Below, one piece after another: positions 1 to 7,252 of a stretch of DNA of 64,000 nt. The stretch lies in NCBI RefSeq assembly GCF_042697365.1, contig NZ_CP137604.1. One strand, given 5' to 3'. The DNA comes from Brucella pseudintermedia. Its GTDB lineage: Bacteria; Pseudomonadota; Alphaproteobacteria; Rhizobiales; Rhizobiaceae. A model generated the notes under the pieces. It had not been told where the DNA came from. It did no database searches and was given only the letters and a program-made list of their open reading frames with translations. Position 1 is the stretch's first letter. Each line of letters opens with the position of its first letter. Position numbers and translations under genes: made by a program.

Positions 1-989
1 GTCTGCACCGAGCCCTTGCCGAAGGACTGCGTGCCGAGCACGGTGGCGCGGCGATGATCCTGAAGCGCACCGGCAACGATTTCCGAAGCACTGGCCGAAC
101 CGCCATTGATGAGAACAATGACCGGCTTGCCGTCGGTCAGGTCGCCCTTGCGCGCATCGAAGCGCGTCACGTCCTGCGGATCGCGGCCACGGGTCGAAAC
201 CACCTCGCCCTTGTCGAGGAAGGCGTCGGATACGGCGACCGCCTGATCGAGCAGCCCGCCCGGATTGAGGCGAAGGTCCAGCACATAGCCCTTGAGCTTG
301 TCGCCCGGAATCTTGTCCTGAATATCCTTGATCGCCTTCTTCAGGTCATCGGACGTCTGTTCGGTAAACGAGATGACGCGCAGATAGCCCACATCGTTCT
401 CGACGCGGTAGCGAACGGCCTTCACCTTGATGATGGCGCGCGCGATCTTCAGCGTGATCGGCTTGTCGGCGCCTTCGCGCTGAATGGTCAGCTCAATCTG
501 CGAGCCCACTTCGCCGCGCATCTTGTCCACGGCGTCGTTCAGCGACAGCCCGCGCACTTCCTGCCCGTCGATCTTGGTGATGAGGTCGCCTGCCAGCACG
601 CCGGCCTTGGAGGCGGGCGTATCGTCAATTGGCGCAATGACCTTCACGAGATCGTTGTCCATGGTCACTTCAATGCCGAGACCGCCGAACTCGCCCTTGG
701 TCTGCGCGCGCATGTCCTGCGCGGCTTCCGGGTTGAGATAGGACGAATGCGGATCGAGCGAGGTCAACATGCCGTTGATCGCGCTTTCGGTCAGCTTCTT
801 GTCGTCGGGCGGCGTCACATATTGCGCGCGCACACGCTCGAAAATATCGCCGAAAAGGGCCAGTTCCTTGTAGACATCGCTATCTTTCCCTGCCGCGAAA
901 GCAGTGGAAGCCGGCGCGCCCTGGACCATCACCATGGCTGACGCCCCCAGAAGGGCCCCGGCGAACAGCAGCGACAGTTTACGCATCAT
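1..989 (-). CDS. ctpA: Carboxyl-terminal processing protease, S41 family (partial)
   Basis: Periplasmic Ser/Lys protease that trims C-termini of envelope proteins. About 329 codons are visible; the C-terminal end lies beyond the window. In order one sees a signal peptide (MMRKLSLLFAGALLGASA), a short helical region, a PDZ domain at roughly residues 85-165 (LGIEV, AGVLAGDLI, IDGQEVRG), then the S41 core with the nucleophile Ser in NGGSASASEIVAGALQD and the catalytic Lys in SFGKGSVQ. The ATG at 989 lies 2 nt after the stop of the EnvC-like gene, so the two are probably translationally coupled; this pairing is common in Rhizobiales. In Brucella suis, CtpA is known to affect cell shape and persistence in macrophages. 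Confidence 0.95.
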   Translation of the reverse strand, partial: MMRKLSLLFAGALLGASAMVMVQGAPASTAFAAGKDSDVYKELALFGDIFERVRAQYVTPPDDKKLTESAINGMLTSLDPHSSYLNPEAAQDMRAQTKGEFGGLGIEVTMDNDLVKVIAPIDDTPASKAGVLAGDLITKIDGQEVRGLSLNDAVDKMRGEVGSQIELTIQREGADKPITLKIARAIIKVKAVRYRVENDVGYLRVISFTEQTSDDLKKAIKDIQDKIPGDKLKGYVLDLRLNPGGLLDQAVAVSDAFLDKGEVVSTRGRDPQDVTRFDARKGDLTDGKPVIVLINGGSASASEIVAGALQDHRRATVLGTQSFGKGSVQ

Positions 990-991
990 TT

Positions 992-2311
992 TCACGTCCT
1001 TCCAGAAAGCCGTTCGGTCCACCACGGAGCGGGATCGACGGGTTTTCCATCCTTTCGAAATTCAATGTAAAGCAATGGCGCGCCATTGCCCACCTCTATC
1101 GGTGCAACACTTGCGAGAAGTTTTTCTCCCATTGCGCCGACCGGCTCTCCCGCAAGTACAAACTGGCCTTGCGATACATCGATTCGACCCATGCCAGCCA
1201 TCACGACATGATATCCATTGCCCGCATCGAGTATCAAGAGCTGCCCGTAGGAACGGAATGTGCCCGCGTAAAGTATCACGCCATCGGAAGGTGACGTAAT
1301 CGTGGCAGAGGGCAAGGTTTCGACCACCTGCCCCATCATGGAGCCGCCGACGCCGTCCTTCTCGCCGTAGCGGCGCACCGTCCTGCCCGCCGCAGGCAAG
1401 GCAAGCTTGCCCTGCAAGGAGGCAAAATCGATCTGCGGGCGCAGATGCGTGTCATCGGGCGCGGCTTCACCGGCCTTTTCCCTTGCTGCGGCAAGGCGAT
1501 CGGCTTCCGCCTTGCGGGCCGCTTCGGCTGCATCGCGCACGCCCGCCATCTGCTTGTCGAGCCCGTCGATAAGATCTTTCAGGCTGCCCGCCTTGGCCGC
1601 CAGTTCTTCGGAACGCTTGCGCTGCGCCTCGATTTCCTGTTCCGATTGCGCCTGCAATTTCTTCTTCTCCTCAAGAAGAAGTGATTGCCGTTTCTGCTCT
1701 TCGGCCTGAACCGTGCGGGTCGTCTTCAGCTTTTCCTGCTCTTCCGCGATGGAAGCCGTGACCTGCTGCATGTCTTTCAGGTCGCCGGTGAGCTCCTCCA
1801 CCTGCTCGCGCATTTCGGGCACCACGGCGCCAAGAAGCACGGCGCTGCGCACCGAGGCGAGCGCATCGTCGGGCCGCACCAGAATGGCGGGCGGCGGGTT
1901 TAGCCCCATGCGCTGCAATGCGGCCAGCACTTCGGCCAGAACGCCGCGCCTTGCGCTGAGCGATGCGCGGATGCCGTCTTCCTGCTCGCGCAGCGCGATC
2001 AGCTTGTCGGCAATATCGGCAATATCCTGCTGCAGCTTCTTGTCGGTCTTGGCCGACTGGATCAGCGCGGCGGTGATGGTGGCCTGATCCTTCTTCAGCC
2101 CGGCCACCTCGTCCTCAAGCTGTTTCAGCTTGTCGCCGGTAACAGTGAGTTCGTTGCTGAGCTTTTCATATTCGCTCGCCGCCTGATCGCGCTGCTGCTG
2201 CAATGCATCCTGCGCCAGAACAGGCGCAGAGGCAAACAGCCCGGCCACGACAAGGCCAGCCTGCACAGATGCAAGCAATCGAGATTTTTTAAAAAGGCGT
2301 ACAGGAACCAT
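992..2311 (-). CDS. EnvC-like murein hydrolase activator with degenerate LytM (M23) domain
   Basis: Predicted periplasmic coiled-coil protein that would activate cell-wall amidases at division. A signal peptide (cleavage near APVLAQ, residues 30-34) is followed by a long coiled coil (about residues 35-280, rich in E/K/Q/L heptads) and a C-terminal LytM-type domain (about 310-430). The domain lacks the metal ligands of active M23 enzymes: the usual HxxxxHxGxD region reads GEKDGVGGSMMGQVV and the HxH segment reads LLYIEFRKDG. This is the EnvC/NlpD pattern of a non-catalytic activator. The 439-residue length is normal for EnvC. It lies immediately upstream of ctpA. That it activates an amidase is inferred from the family; the loss of ligands is seen directly. 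Confidence 0.88.
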   Translation of the reverse strand: MVPVRLFKKSRLLASVQAGLVVAGLFASAPVLAQDALQQQRDQAASEYEKLSNELTVTGDKLKQLEDEVAGLKKDQATITAALIQSAKTDKKLQQDIADIADKLIALREQEDGIRASLSARRGVLAEVLAALQRMGLNPPPAILVRPDDALASVRSAVLLGAVVPEMREQVEELTGDLKDMQQVTASIAEEQEKLKTTRTVQAEEQKRQSLLLEEKKKLQAQSEQEIEAQRKRSEELAAKAGSLKDLIDGLDKQMAGVRDAAEAARKAEADRLAAAREKAGEAAPDDTHLRPQIDFASLQGKLALPAAGRTVRRYGEKDGVGGSMMGQVVETLPSATITSPSDGVILYAGTFRSYGQLLILDAGNGYHVVMAGMGRIDVSQGQFVLAGEPVGAMGEKLLASVAPIEVGNGAPLLYIEFRKDGKPVDPAPWWTERLSGRT

Positions 2312-2404
2312 GCTGTTCTATCGGGACGAAACAAGGCCAAAATCAGGGCTGACACCGCAACCTAGCCCGATACCGTTAACGAAGCATCAACCATAACGAC
2401 CGGT

Positions 2405-2773
2405 TTAGGCCGAAAGCCGTTCCATCAGTTCGATGCGGTTCCCGAAGGGATCGGAAACATAACAGCGCTTATAGCCTTCCAGCGGCTCATCCTCGCTGAC
2501 CGGATAACCGGCTTCGGACAGGATTTCGACCAGCTCATCAAGGCCGTCTATCAGGAATGCCGGATGCGCCTTGCGCGCAGCCACGAAAGCTGTGTCGACA
2601 CCCAGATGGATTTTCAAAGCGCCGCGCTCGAACCAGCAGCCGCCGCGAGCGGCGAGATTCGACGGCTTCGGGACTTCCGGTAGGCCGAGCAGCCCGCCAT
2701 AGAATGCGCGTGCCTGCTCTTCCCCGCCGTGCGGCATGGCAAGTTGTACATGATCCAGTTGTTCGACGCGCAT
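2405..2773 (-). CDS. VOC (glyoxalase/bleomycin-resistance) superfamily protein
   Basis: A 122-residue single-domain protein with the paired beta-alpha-beta-beta-beta pattern of the vicinal oxygen chelate fold. It opens QLDHVQLAMP (first metal-ligand strand) and ends SDPFGNRIELME, the usual C-terminal Glu ligand motif. Members bind a divalent metal and act as glyoxalases, dioxygenases, isomerases or drug-binding proteins, so the substrate cannot be deduced. It is the first gene of the accessory pocket between the EnvC-like gene and rlmH. It sits 74 bp downstream of the TetR gene on the same strand and could be co-transcribed with it. Confidence 0.85.
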   Translation of the reverse strand: MRVEQLDHVQLAMPHGGEEQARAFYGGLLGLPEVPKPSNLAARGGCWFERGALKIHLGVDTAFVAARKAHPAFLIDGLDELVEILSEAGYPVSEDEPLEGYKRCYVSDPFGNRIELMERLSA

Positions 2774-2847
2774 GAGAGCTCTCCTGCCGTTTGCGGCCGG
2801 AGCCTACAAAGCAGGGCATGATCGTACAACAGAATTCGGGAAGGCCG

Positions 2848-3411
2848 TCAGGAAGGTAAGACTGCCTCCAGCCATTCCTCCAGCGCGCGCCGGATGGTCG
2901 TTTCCGGCGGCTCGGAACGCCTGAACGCCCACCATATAAGCGCGCCTTGCCAGATATTGGCCATCTGCCAGCCGAGGCGTTCGGCTTTTTCCGCATCGCC
3001 TGAAAGCCTGCGCCCCAGCGCATGGGCGAGATCGACGCCCCATGCCGCGCCCCGCGCCCGCAGCACCGGATTGCGAATATCCTCGCGCAGCAGCAGAAGC
3101 CCGTCGGTGGCATTATATTCAGCGGCATCGGATGGCATCAGCGCCATCAACAGATCGACAGCCCCCTGCGGGCCGGGGGCCGCATCTTCATCGGCAGCAC
3201 GCGTCGCCGCATCGAGCCTGTCCCACGCCCGCAGCAGCACCGCCTCAAGCATGGCTTCCCGGTTGCCGTACCGCTGGACCAGTGTGGCGGCGGAAAGCCC
3301 GGCAGCCTTCGCCGCCCGCGCGAAGGTCAACCCCTCAGGACCAGCCTCCGAGACCATTGTCATCAACCGGTCGAGCACCGCCTCATCGGATATGGATTTC
3401 GTTCTTGCCAT
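2848..3411 (-). CDS. TetR-family transcriptional regulator
   Basis: A 187-residue regulator. The N-terminal helix-turn-helix is clear (ARTKSISDEAVLDRL, then LTFARAAKAAGLSAATLVQRYG at about residues 30-52), followed by an all-helical ligand domain that I cannot assign to a ligand. I chose the ATG at 3411; a TTG two codons upstream (3417) is possible. The gene is divergent from a DHFR-like reductase with only about 50 bp between the start codons, and that gap holds a 22-bp imperfect dyad. The usual TetR arrangement, repressing itself and the divergent neighbour, is therefore likely but inferred. Confidence 0.88.
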   Translation of the reverse strand: MARTKSISDEAVLDRLMTMVSEAGPEGLTFARAAKAAGLSAATLVQRYGNREAMLEAVLLRAWDRLDAATRAADEDAAPGPQGAVDLLMALMPSDAAEYNATDGLLLLREDIRNPVLRARGAAWGVDLAHALGRRLSGDAEKAERLGWQMANIWQGALIWWAFRRSEPPETTIRRALEEWLEAVLPS

Positions 3412-3419
3412 GGACAATA

Positions 3420-3441
3420 TATAAACGTATGTTCATTTATA
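3420..3441. promoter_or_regulatory. Candidate TetR operator (imperfect dyad)
   Basis: The sequence from 3420 to 3441 is a dyad centred between 3430 and 3431 (outer arms TATAAA/TTTATA plus several inner matched positions). It lies between the divergent starts of the TetR gene (3411) and the DHFR-like gene (3462), where an operator would block both promoters. Operator function is inferred from position and symmetry only. Confidence 0.45.
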
Positions 3442-3461
3442 AATCAACAGGAGAGTTCATC

Positions 3462-3995
3462 ATGGCGAAAATTGTCGGCTACATCGCCGCCAGTCTCGAC
3501 GGTTTCATTGCGGCTGAGAACGGAAATCTCGACTGGCTGTTCAAATATGGAGACGCCGATCTGGGCGAGCATGACTATCGCAACTTCATCAAGTCGATCC
3601 GCACTGTCGTCATGGGCCGCACGACCTATGATTTCGTGGCGGAAAGCGATGAGCCTTGGGCCTATCGCGACCAGAGAAGCATTGTCGTCACCTCGCGCCC
3701 CATCGAGAATCCGAAGGGACCGCTTGAAATCCGCCACGACATCGATGCGCTGATCGCGGAACTGCGTGCGCTCGATGATGGCGATGTGTGGATGCTTGGC
3801 GGCGGCCAGTTGCAGATGGCGTTTCTGGAACGCGGCGCGCTGGATGAAATCGAGATTTACCTCATGCCGGAACTGATCGGCGGCGGCATACCGCTGTTTC
3901 CGGCTGTCGGCTTCAAGGCAAGCCCCGTTCTCCTCAGTGCGAAGACGCTTGACCGCGGCTGCATCCGCCTGCATTACGCATTTCGAGAACGATGA
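3462..3995 (+). CDS. Dihydrofolate reductase-like (RibD C-terminal domain) protein
   Basis: A 177-residue protein of the DHFR/RibD-C superfamily: MAKIVGYIAASLDGFIA at the N-terminus, VVMGRTTYDFV (NADPH-binding strand-loop) near residues 47-57, WMLGGGQLQMAFLERG near residue 110, and a C-terminal LIGGGIPLFP. These stand-alone proteins are usually uncharacterised NADPH-dependent reductases, not the folate enzyme. The ATG at 3462 is preceded by CAGGAGAG at good spacing. The gene diverges from the TetR regulator, which probably controls it. The substrate is unknown. Confidence 0.85.
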   Translation: MAKIVGYIAASLDGFIAAENGNLDWLFKYGDADLGEHDYRNFIKSIRTVVMGRTTYDFVAESDEPWAYRDQRSIVVTSRPIENPKGPLEIRHDIDALIAELRALDDGDVWMLGGGQLQMAFLERGALDEIEIYLMPELIGGGIPLFPAVGFKASPVLLSAKTLDRGCIRLHYAFRER

Positions 3996-4275
3996 TAGCC
4001 TGCCAGAACTATTAGGAATTTAGACGGGCCTGACGATCAGGCAAGGAACGACAATGTTTATAGATTTCTTTAAAAAGGAACCGGTAGGAATTGGTGGATT
4101 CCTGCTGATTCCAATCATAGCAGTAATCTCCTCAACAATATTTATCTCGCTTGATATATTTTATACACTGAATGCTTACAGCGCCGATATTATTTATGAA
4201 ATATATTATAGCGAAAAACTATTAGTGTTATCTATAGTTTTCGTAATTATATTGCAATCAATACTTATTATTCTA

Positions 4276-5117
4276 GGGTCAGGACCCATTGATTTGAACT
4301 GACGGCTGTGATTCAGATGGGCGTATAGGAGCCCGACTGATGAGTAATTTGTTTTGGCTGACGGACGAGCAAATGGCTCGTCTTCAGCCCTATTTCCCCA
4401 AGAGCCATGGCCGCCAGCGCGTTGATGATCGACGCGTTCTGAGCGGCATCATCTTCGTCAACCGCAACGGGCTGCGTTGGCGTGATGCGCCGAAGGAATA
4501 TGGCCCGGCGAAGACGCTTTATAACCGCTGGAAACGCTGGGGCGACAAGGGCGTATTTATCCAGATGATGGAAGGTCTGGCCGTGCCTGAAGCCGCAGAG
4601 CACAAGACCATCATGATCGATGCGACCTATCTCAAGGCCCACCGCACGGCTTCCAGCTTGCGGGTAAAAAAGGGGGCGCGGGCCGCCTGATTGGACGCAC
4701 GAAAGGCGGCATGAACACCAAGCTTCATGCCGTAACGGATGCGAGTGGTCGCCCGATCAGCTTCTTCATAACGGCAGGCCAGGTCAGCGATTACACCGGT
4801 GCTGCCGCCTTGCTTGATGAACTTCCCAAGGCCAAATGGTTGCTGGCCGACCGTGGCTATGATGCCGACTGGTATCGTGACGCTTTACAGGCGAAGGGGA
4901 TCACTCCCTGCATTCCAGGTCGAAAATCCCGCAAGAAGACCATCAAATACGACAAACGCCGCTACAAACGGCGCAACCGGATCGAGATCATGTTCGGGCG
5001 TCTCAAAGACTGGCGGCGTGTCGCTACGCGTTACGACCGGTGCCCAATGGCCTTTCTCTCCGCCATCGCTCTCGCTGCGACCGTTATCTTCTGGCTATGA
5101 GCAATGAGTCCTGACCC
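4276..5117 (+). mobile_element. IS5-family (IS427-group) insertion sequence, 842 bp
   Basis: Terminal inverted repeats of 16 bp with one mismatch lie at 4276-4291 (GGGTCAGGACCCATTG) and 5102-5117 (complement GGGTCAGGACTCATTG). A TA target duplication flanks the element (4274-4275 and 5118-5119). It carries one transposase gene in two overlapping frames. Short TIRs, a TA duplication and OrfA/OrfB organisation are the hallmarks of the IS427 group. The element looks intact and recently inserted, because the target gene is still perfectly in frame across it. I do not assign a specific IS name. Confidence 0.93.
4340..5100 (+). CDS. IS5-family transposase, OrfAB with -1 frameshift
   Basis: A DDE transposase encoded as OrfA (4340-4690, 116 residues) and OrfB in the -1 frame (to 5100). 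OrfA has the DUF4096-type N-terminus (WLTDEQMARLQPYFP, RVDDRRVLSGIIF, GLRWRDAP) and the first catalytic Asp in MIDATYLKAHR. OrfB supplies LLADRGYDADW (second Asp) and RRNRIEIMFGRLKDWRRVATRYDR (Glu). The slippery heptamer A_AAA_AAG at 4666-4672 is followed by a G-run; a -1 shift there continues as KKGGAGRLIGRTKGGMNTKLHA, giving a full-length product of about 253 residues. OrfA alone ends 6 codons after the slip site. Confidence 0.92.
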
Positions 5118-5419
5118 TAGGAATAACTTCATTATATTTGGCAATAAGAAGGGATTTAAAAACCAAAAACGCCCTTCTCACATTCTTTATACTTAAAGTT
5201 TTAATGCTGAATATGGCTACAGTTAACTTAATAGGACTATCGTATCACTTCATACTGGATAGCCAATATATGGATAGACACTCATTTATATCAAATTCGG
5301 TTTCATTATTATTTGTTCCATATTTGATATTATCGAGAAGAGTAAAAAATACCTTCACAACGAATCAAAGCCCATCGGGCGGGGAAGATCAGCCCGCTTG
5401 AGTAATTGCCACCCCATAG

Positions 5420-5902
5420 TCATGACCGATGATAGGGATGACCCGACAGAATGGTGGCGGCGCGATAAAGCTGCTCGGCAATGAGAATGCGGGCGATCTG
5501 GTGCGGCCAGGTCAATTCGCCCAGCGCCAGAACGAGATCGGCGCGTGATCGCAAGGCCGGATCGTGGCCATCCGGCCCGCCAATGGCAACGATGAGCTGG
5601 CGCTTGCCGTCGTCCCGCATCCGCCCGATGCGATCCGCAAAAGCTTCCGATCCGAGCGCCTTGCCGCGCTCGTCAAGCAGGATTAGCGCCGCACCATTGT
5701 CAAGCGCTTCATGGATGCGCTGGGCCTCTTCGGCCTTGCGCAGATCCGCCGCCTGGCCGCGGCTTTCGGCAATCTCGCTCACACCGCCAAATTCCAGCCC
5801 CAAAGGCGGGCCAGCCTTGGAAAACCGGTCGAAATAACGCTCGACCAGTTCCCGTTCGGGGCCGGCTTTCATCCGGCCCACGGCAAAAACACTCACACGC
5901 AT
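5420..5902 (-). CDS. rlmH: 23S rRNA (pseudouridine1915-N3)-methyltransferase RlmH
   Basis: SPOUT-class methyltransferase that methylates pseudouridine 1915 in helix 69 of 23S rRNA. The 160-residue length is normal. Diagnostic parts are LILLDERGKALGSEAFA (about 74-90), the glycine-rich AdoMet knot IVAIGGPDGHDPALRSRADLVLALG (about 104-128) and the C-terminal WPHQIARILIAEQLYRAATILSGHPYH. It follows rsfS on the same strand, a pairing (rsfS-rlmH) seen in many bacteria. Confidence 0.96.
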   Translation of the reverse strand: MRVSVFAVGRMKAGPERELVERYFDRFSKAGPPLGLEFGGVSEIAESRGQAADLRKAEEAQRIHEALDNGAALILLDERGKALGSEAFADRIGRMRDDGKRQLIVAIGGPDGHDPALRSRADLVLALGELTWPHQIARILIAEQLYRAATILSGHPYHRS

Positions 5903-5924
5903 GACGCTCTCAATTCATCGAACT

Positions 5925-6002
5925 AAAGCGTGTCACGCTTTAATCTTCTTCACACATTATTCCGCCCAAAAGCGCTCCGCACTTTTGGTTCGAATGCTCT
6001 AA
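5925..6002. repeat. Intergenic palindromic repeat (rlmH-rsfS spacer)
   Basis: This spacer holds a short perfect hairpin, AAAGCGTG-T-CACGCTTT (5926-5942), followed by AAAAGCGCTCCGCACTTTTGG and GAATGCTCTAATG. The second half resembles the repeats at 12210-12285 and 61536-61639, which share a CGCTTC(G/A)CACTTTT(N)GAAATGC-like pattern. It looks like a member of a dispersed intergenic family; it may also act as a weak transcription end for rsfS. Confidence 0.5.
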
Positions 6003-6388
6003 TGCACCGTTTCGAGTGCTCGTTCTTCGTCGAAACCCTCGTCGAGCCAGATCTTCTCTATATTGTAGAAGTCGCGGACTTCCGGCCGGAAGATATGGAC
6101 GATGATATCGCCGGTATCGATGAGAACCCAATCGCCACTCTCGAGACCTTCGACCCGCATATCCTTGCAGCCCGTTTCACGCAGGGCCTGCAAAAGATGG
6201 TCGGCAACCGCCGTCACATGGCGATGCGAACGGCCCGACGCGACGATCATGAAATCGCCGATCGTTGATCTTCCGCGAATGTCGATGGGGATGATGGATT
6301 CCGCCTTGGAGTTTTCGAGACCGGCCAAGGCCGCGTCGAAGGTCTGGGACACGAGATTGGACTCGTCCATCCCGACCGTGGAAGGCAC
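5999..6388 (-). CDS. rsfS: Ribosomal silencing factor RsfS (Iojap family)
   Basis: Binds L14 on the 50S subunit and blocks subunit joining when translation must slow. The Iojap domain is complete: AESIIPIDIRGRSTIGDFMIVASGRSHRHVTAVADHLL, then GDWVLIDTGDIIVHIFRPEVRDFYNIEKIW. I chose the GTG at 6388 because AGAAGG precedes it at about 8 nt; an in-frame ATG at 6370 lacks a ribosome site, and a GTG at 6472 would add 28 residues. This gives 129 residues, typical for the family. It lies between nadD and rlmH, the conserved nadD-rsfS-rlmH order. Confidence 0.93.
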   Translation of the reverse strand: MPSTVGMDESNLVSQTFDAALAGLENSKAESIIPIDIRGRSTIGDFMIVASGRSHRHVTAVADHLLQALRETGCKDMRVEGLESGDWVLIDTGDIIVHIFRPEVRDFYNIEKIWLDEGFDEERALETVH

Positions 6389-6592
6389 GTGATGAGCCTT
6401 CTTCTCAATTGCTGTTCTCAGTGTATTCCCTTTCTCAACAGAACAACGCAGTGTGGCAGTTGTAAGCACCACACGCCCTAAAATAGGCAGAGTCCCTGTT
6501 TTGTTTCAAGAGCACGAGCTTTTCCTGCCCGTTCACTTTTTTAGTTTCTTTGCCCGCTATACGCATATCTTGCAGGAATTGTCAGGAAACCA

Positions 6593-7252
6593 TCAAGATG
6601 CGGTACGGGTCTTGCGAATGGCGGTGGAGGACAGCGACGAACGCGGCCCATGGATGAAGGTCCAGGCCGGGGGCGTGCGCCGCGCCAGTATCGGCGCATA
6701 TTGCTCATCGACGCGGCTGTCGGAAAATGTCTGCGCCATGCGCGACGACAGATAGGCGAGCGTCGAGCCCGGCCGGTCGATGACCGCAATCGGAAAATTC
6801 TGCGCAATCTCGCGCCAGCGCTGCCAGCGGTGGAAGGAGGCGAGATTGTCCGCCCCCATCACCCAGACGAAATGAACACCGGGATTGGCATCGCGGATGA
6901 GCGCCAGCGTATCCGCCGTGTAGCGCACATTGAAAGCCGCCTCCAGCGCCGTCACCTTGATGCGCGGGTCTTTGGCCACTTGCTCGCTCAGCTTCAGCCG
7001 GTCGGCGAGCGGCGCCAGTTCGCGGCTGTCCTTCAGCGGATTGCCGGGCGTCACCATCCACCAGAGCTGGTCGAGCTTCAGCCGCCTTATGGCGATTTCC
7101 GCCACAAGCGCATGGCCTTCATGCGGCGGATTGAACGAGCCGCCGAACAGCCCCACCGCCATGCCCTTTTCGACATGGGGCATGCGCAGATAATGCGCAT
7201 CGACGCCGGGATATTGTTCCTTGAGCGCAGAAAGCCCGAAGCCAAAACGCAT
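6593..7252 (-). CDS. nadD: Nicotinate-nucleotide adenylyltransferase NadD
   Basis: Adenylates nicotinate mononucleotide in NAD synthesis. The nucleotidyltransferase signature GLFGGSFNPPHEGHALVAE (about 34-52) and the C-terminal LSSTAIRK motif are intact, as is the WVMGADNLASFHRW segment that recognises the base. Starting at the ATG at 7252, which overlaps the proA stop as ATGA, the protein is 219 residues and carries about 30 residues before the catalytic strand, longer than in most NadD. A start at the internal ATG of MAVGLFGG is an alternative. Confidence 0.95.
   Translation of the reverse strand: MRFGFGLSALKEQYPGVDAHYLRMPHVEKGMAVGLFGGSFNPPHEGHALVAEIAIRRLKLDQLWWMVTPGNPLKDSRELAPLADRLKLSEQVAKDPRIKVTALEAAFNVRYTADTLALIRDANPGVHFVWVMGADNLASFHRWQRWREIAQNFPIAVIDRPGSTLAYLSSRMAQTFSDSRVDEQYAPILARRTPPAWTFIHGPRSSLSSTAIRKTRTAS

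Larger units (their letters stand above)
4054..5401 (+). pseudogene. DUF2569-like membrane protein gene split by an insertion sequence
   Basis: A small AT-rich membrane-protein gene broken into 4054-4275 and 5118-5401. The N-terminal part (FFKKEPVGIGGFLLIPIIA) has the GIGGWLLLP-like opening typical of DUF2569, followed by hydrophobic segments. Removing 4276-5117 and one TA copy joins ATTCTA to GGAATAACT in the same frame and restores one uninterrupted reading frame of about 168 codons ending at the TGA at 5399-5401. Base composition is far more AT-rich than the neighbours, which suggests horizontal acquisition. The second half has no good start signal, and the first half runs into the IS and stops at 4302, so the gene is probably dead. 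Function is unknown. Confidence 0.85.

Noticed and set aside
4276..5117. Calling the element IS711 (IS6501) because it is 842 bp and IS5-family
   Set aside because: The length agrees with the published IS711 size, but I could not find in it the IS711 diagnostic primer sequences I remember. I therefore leave it as an unnamed IS427-group element.
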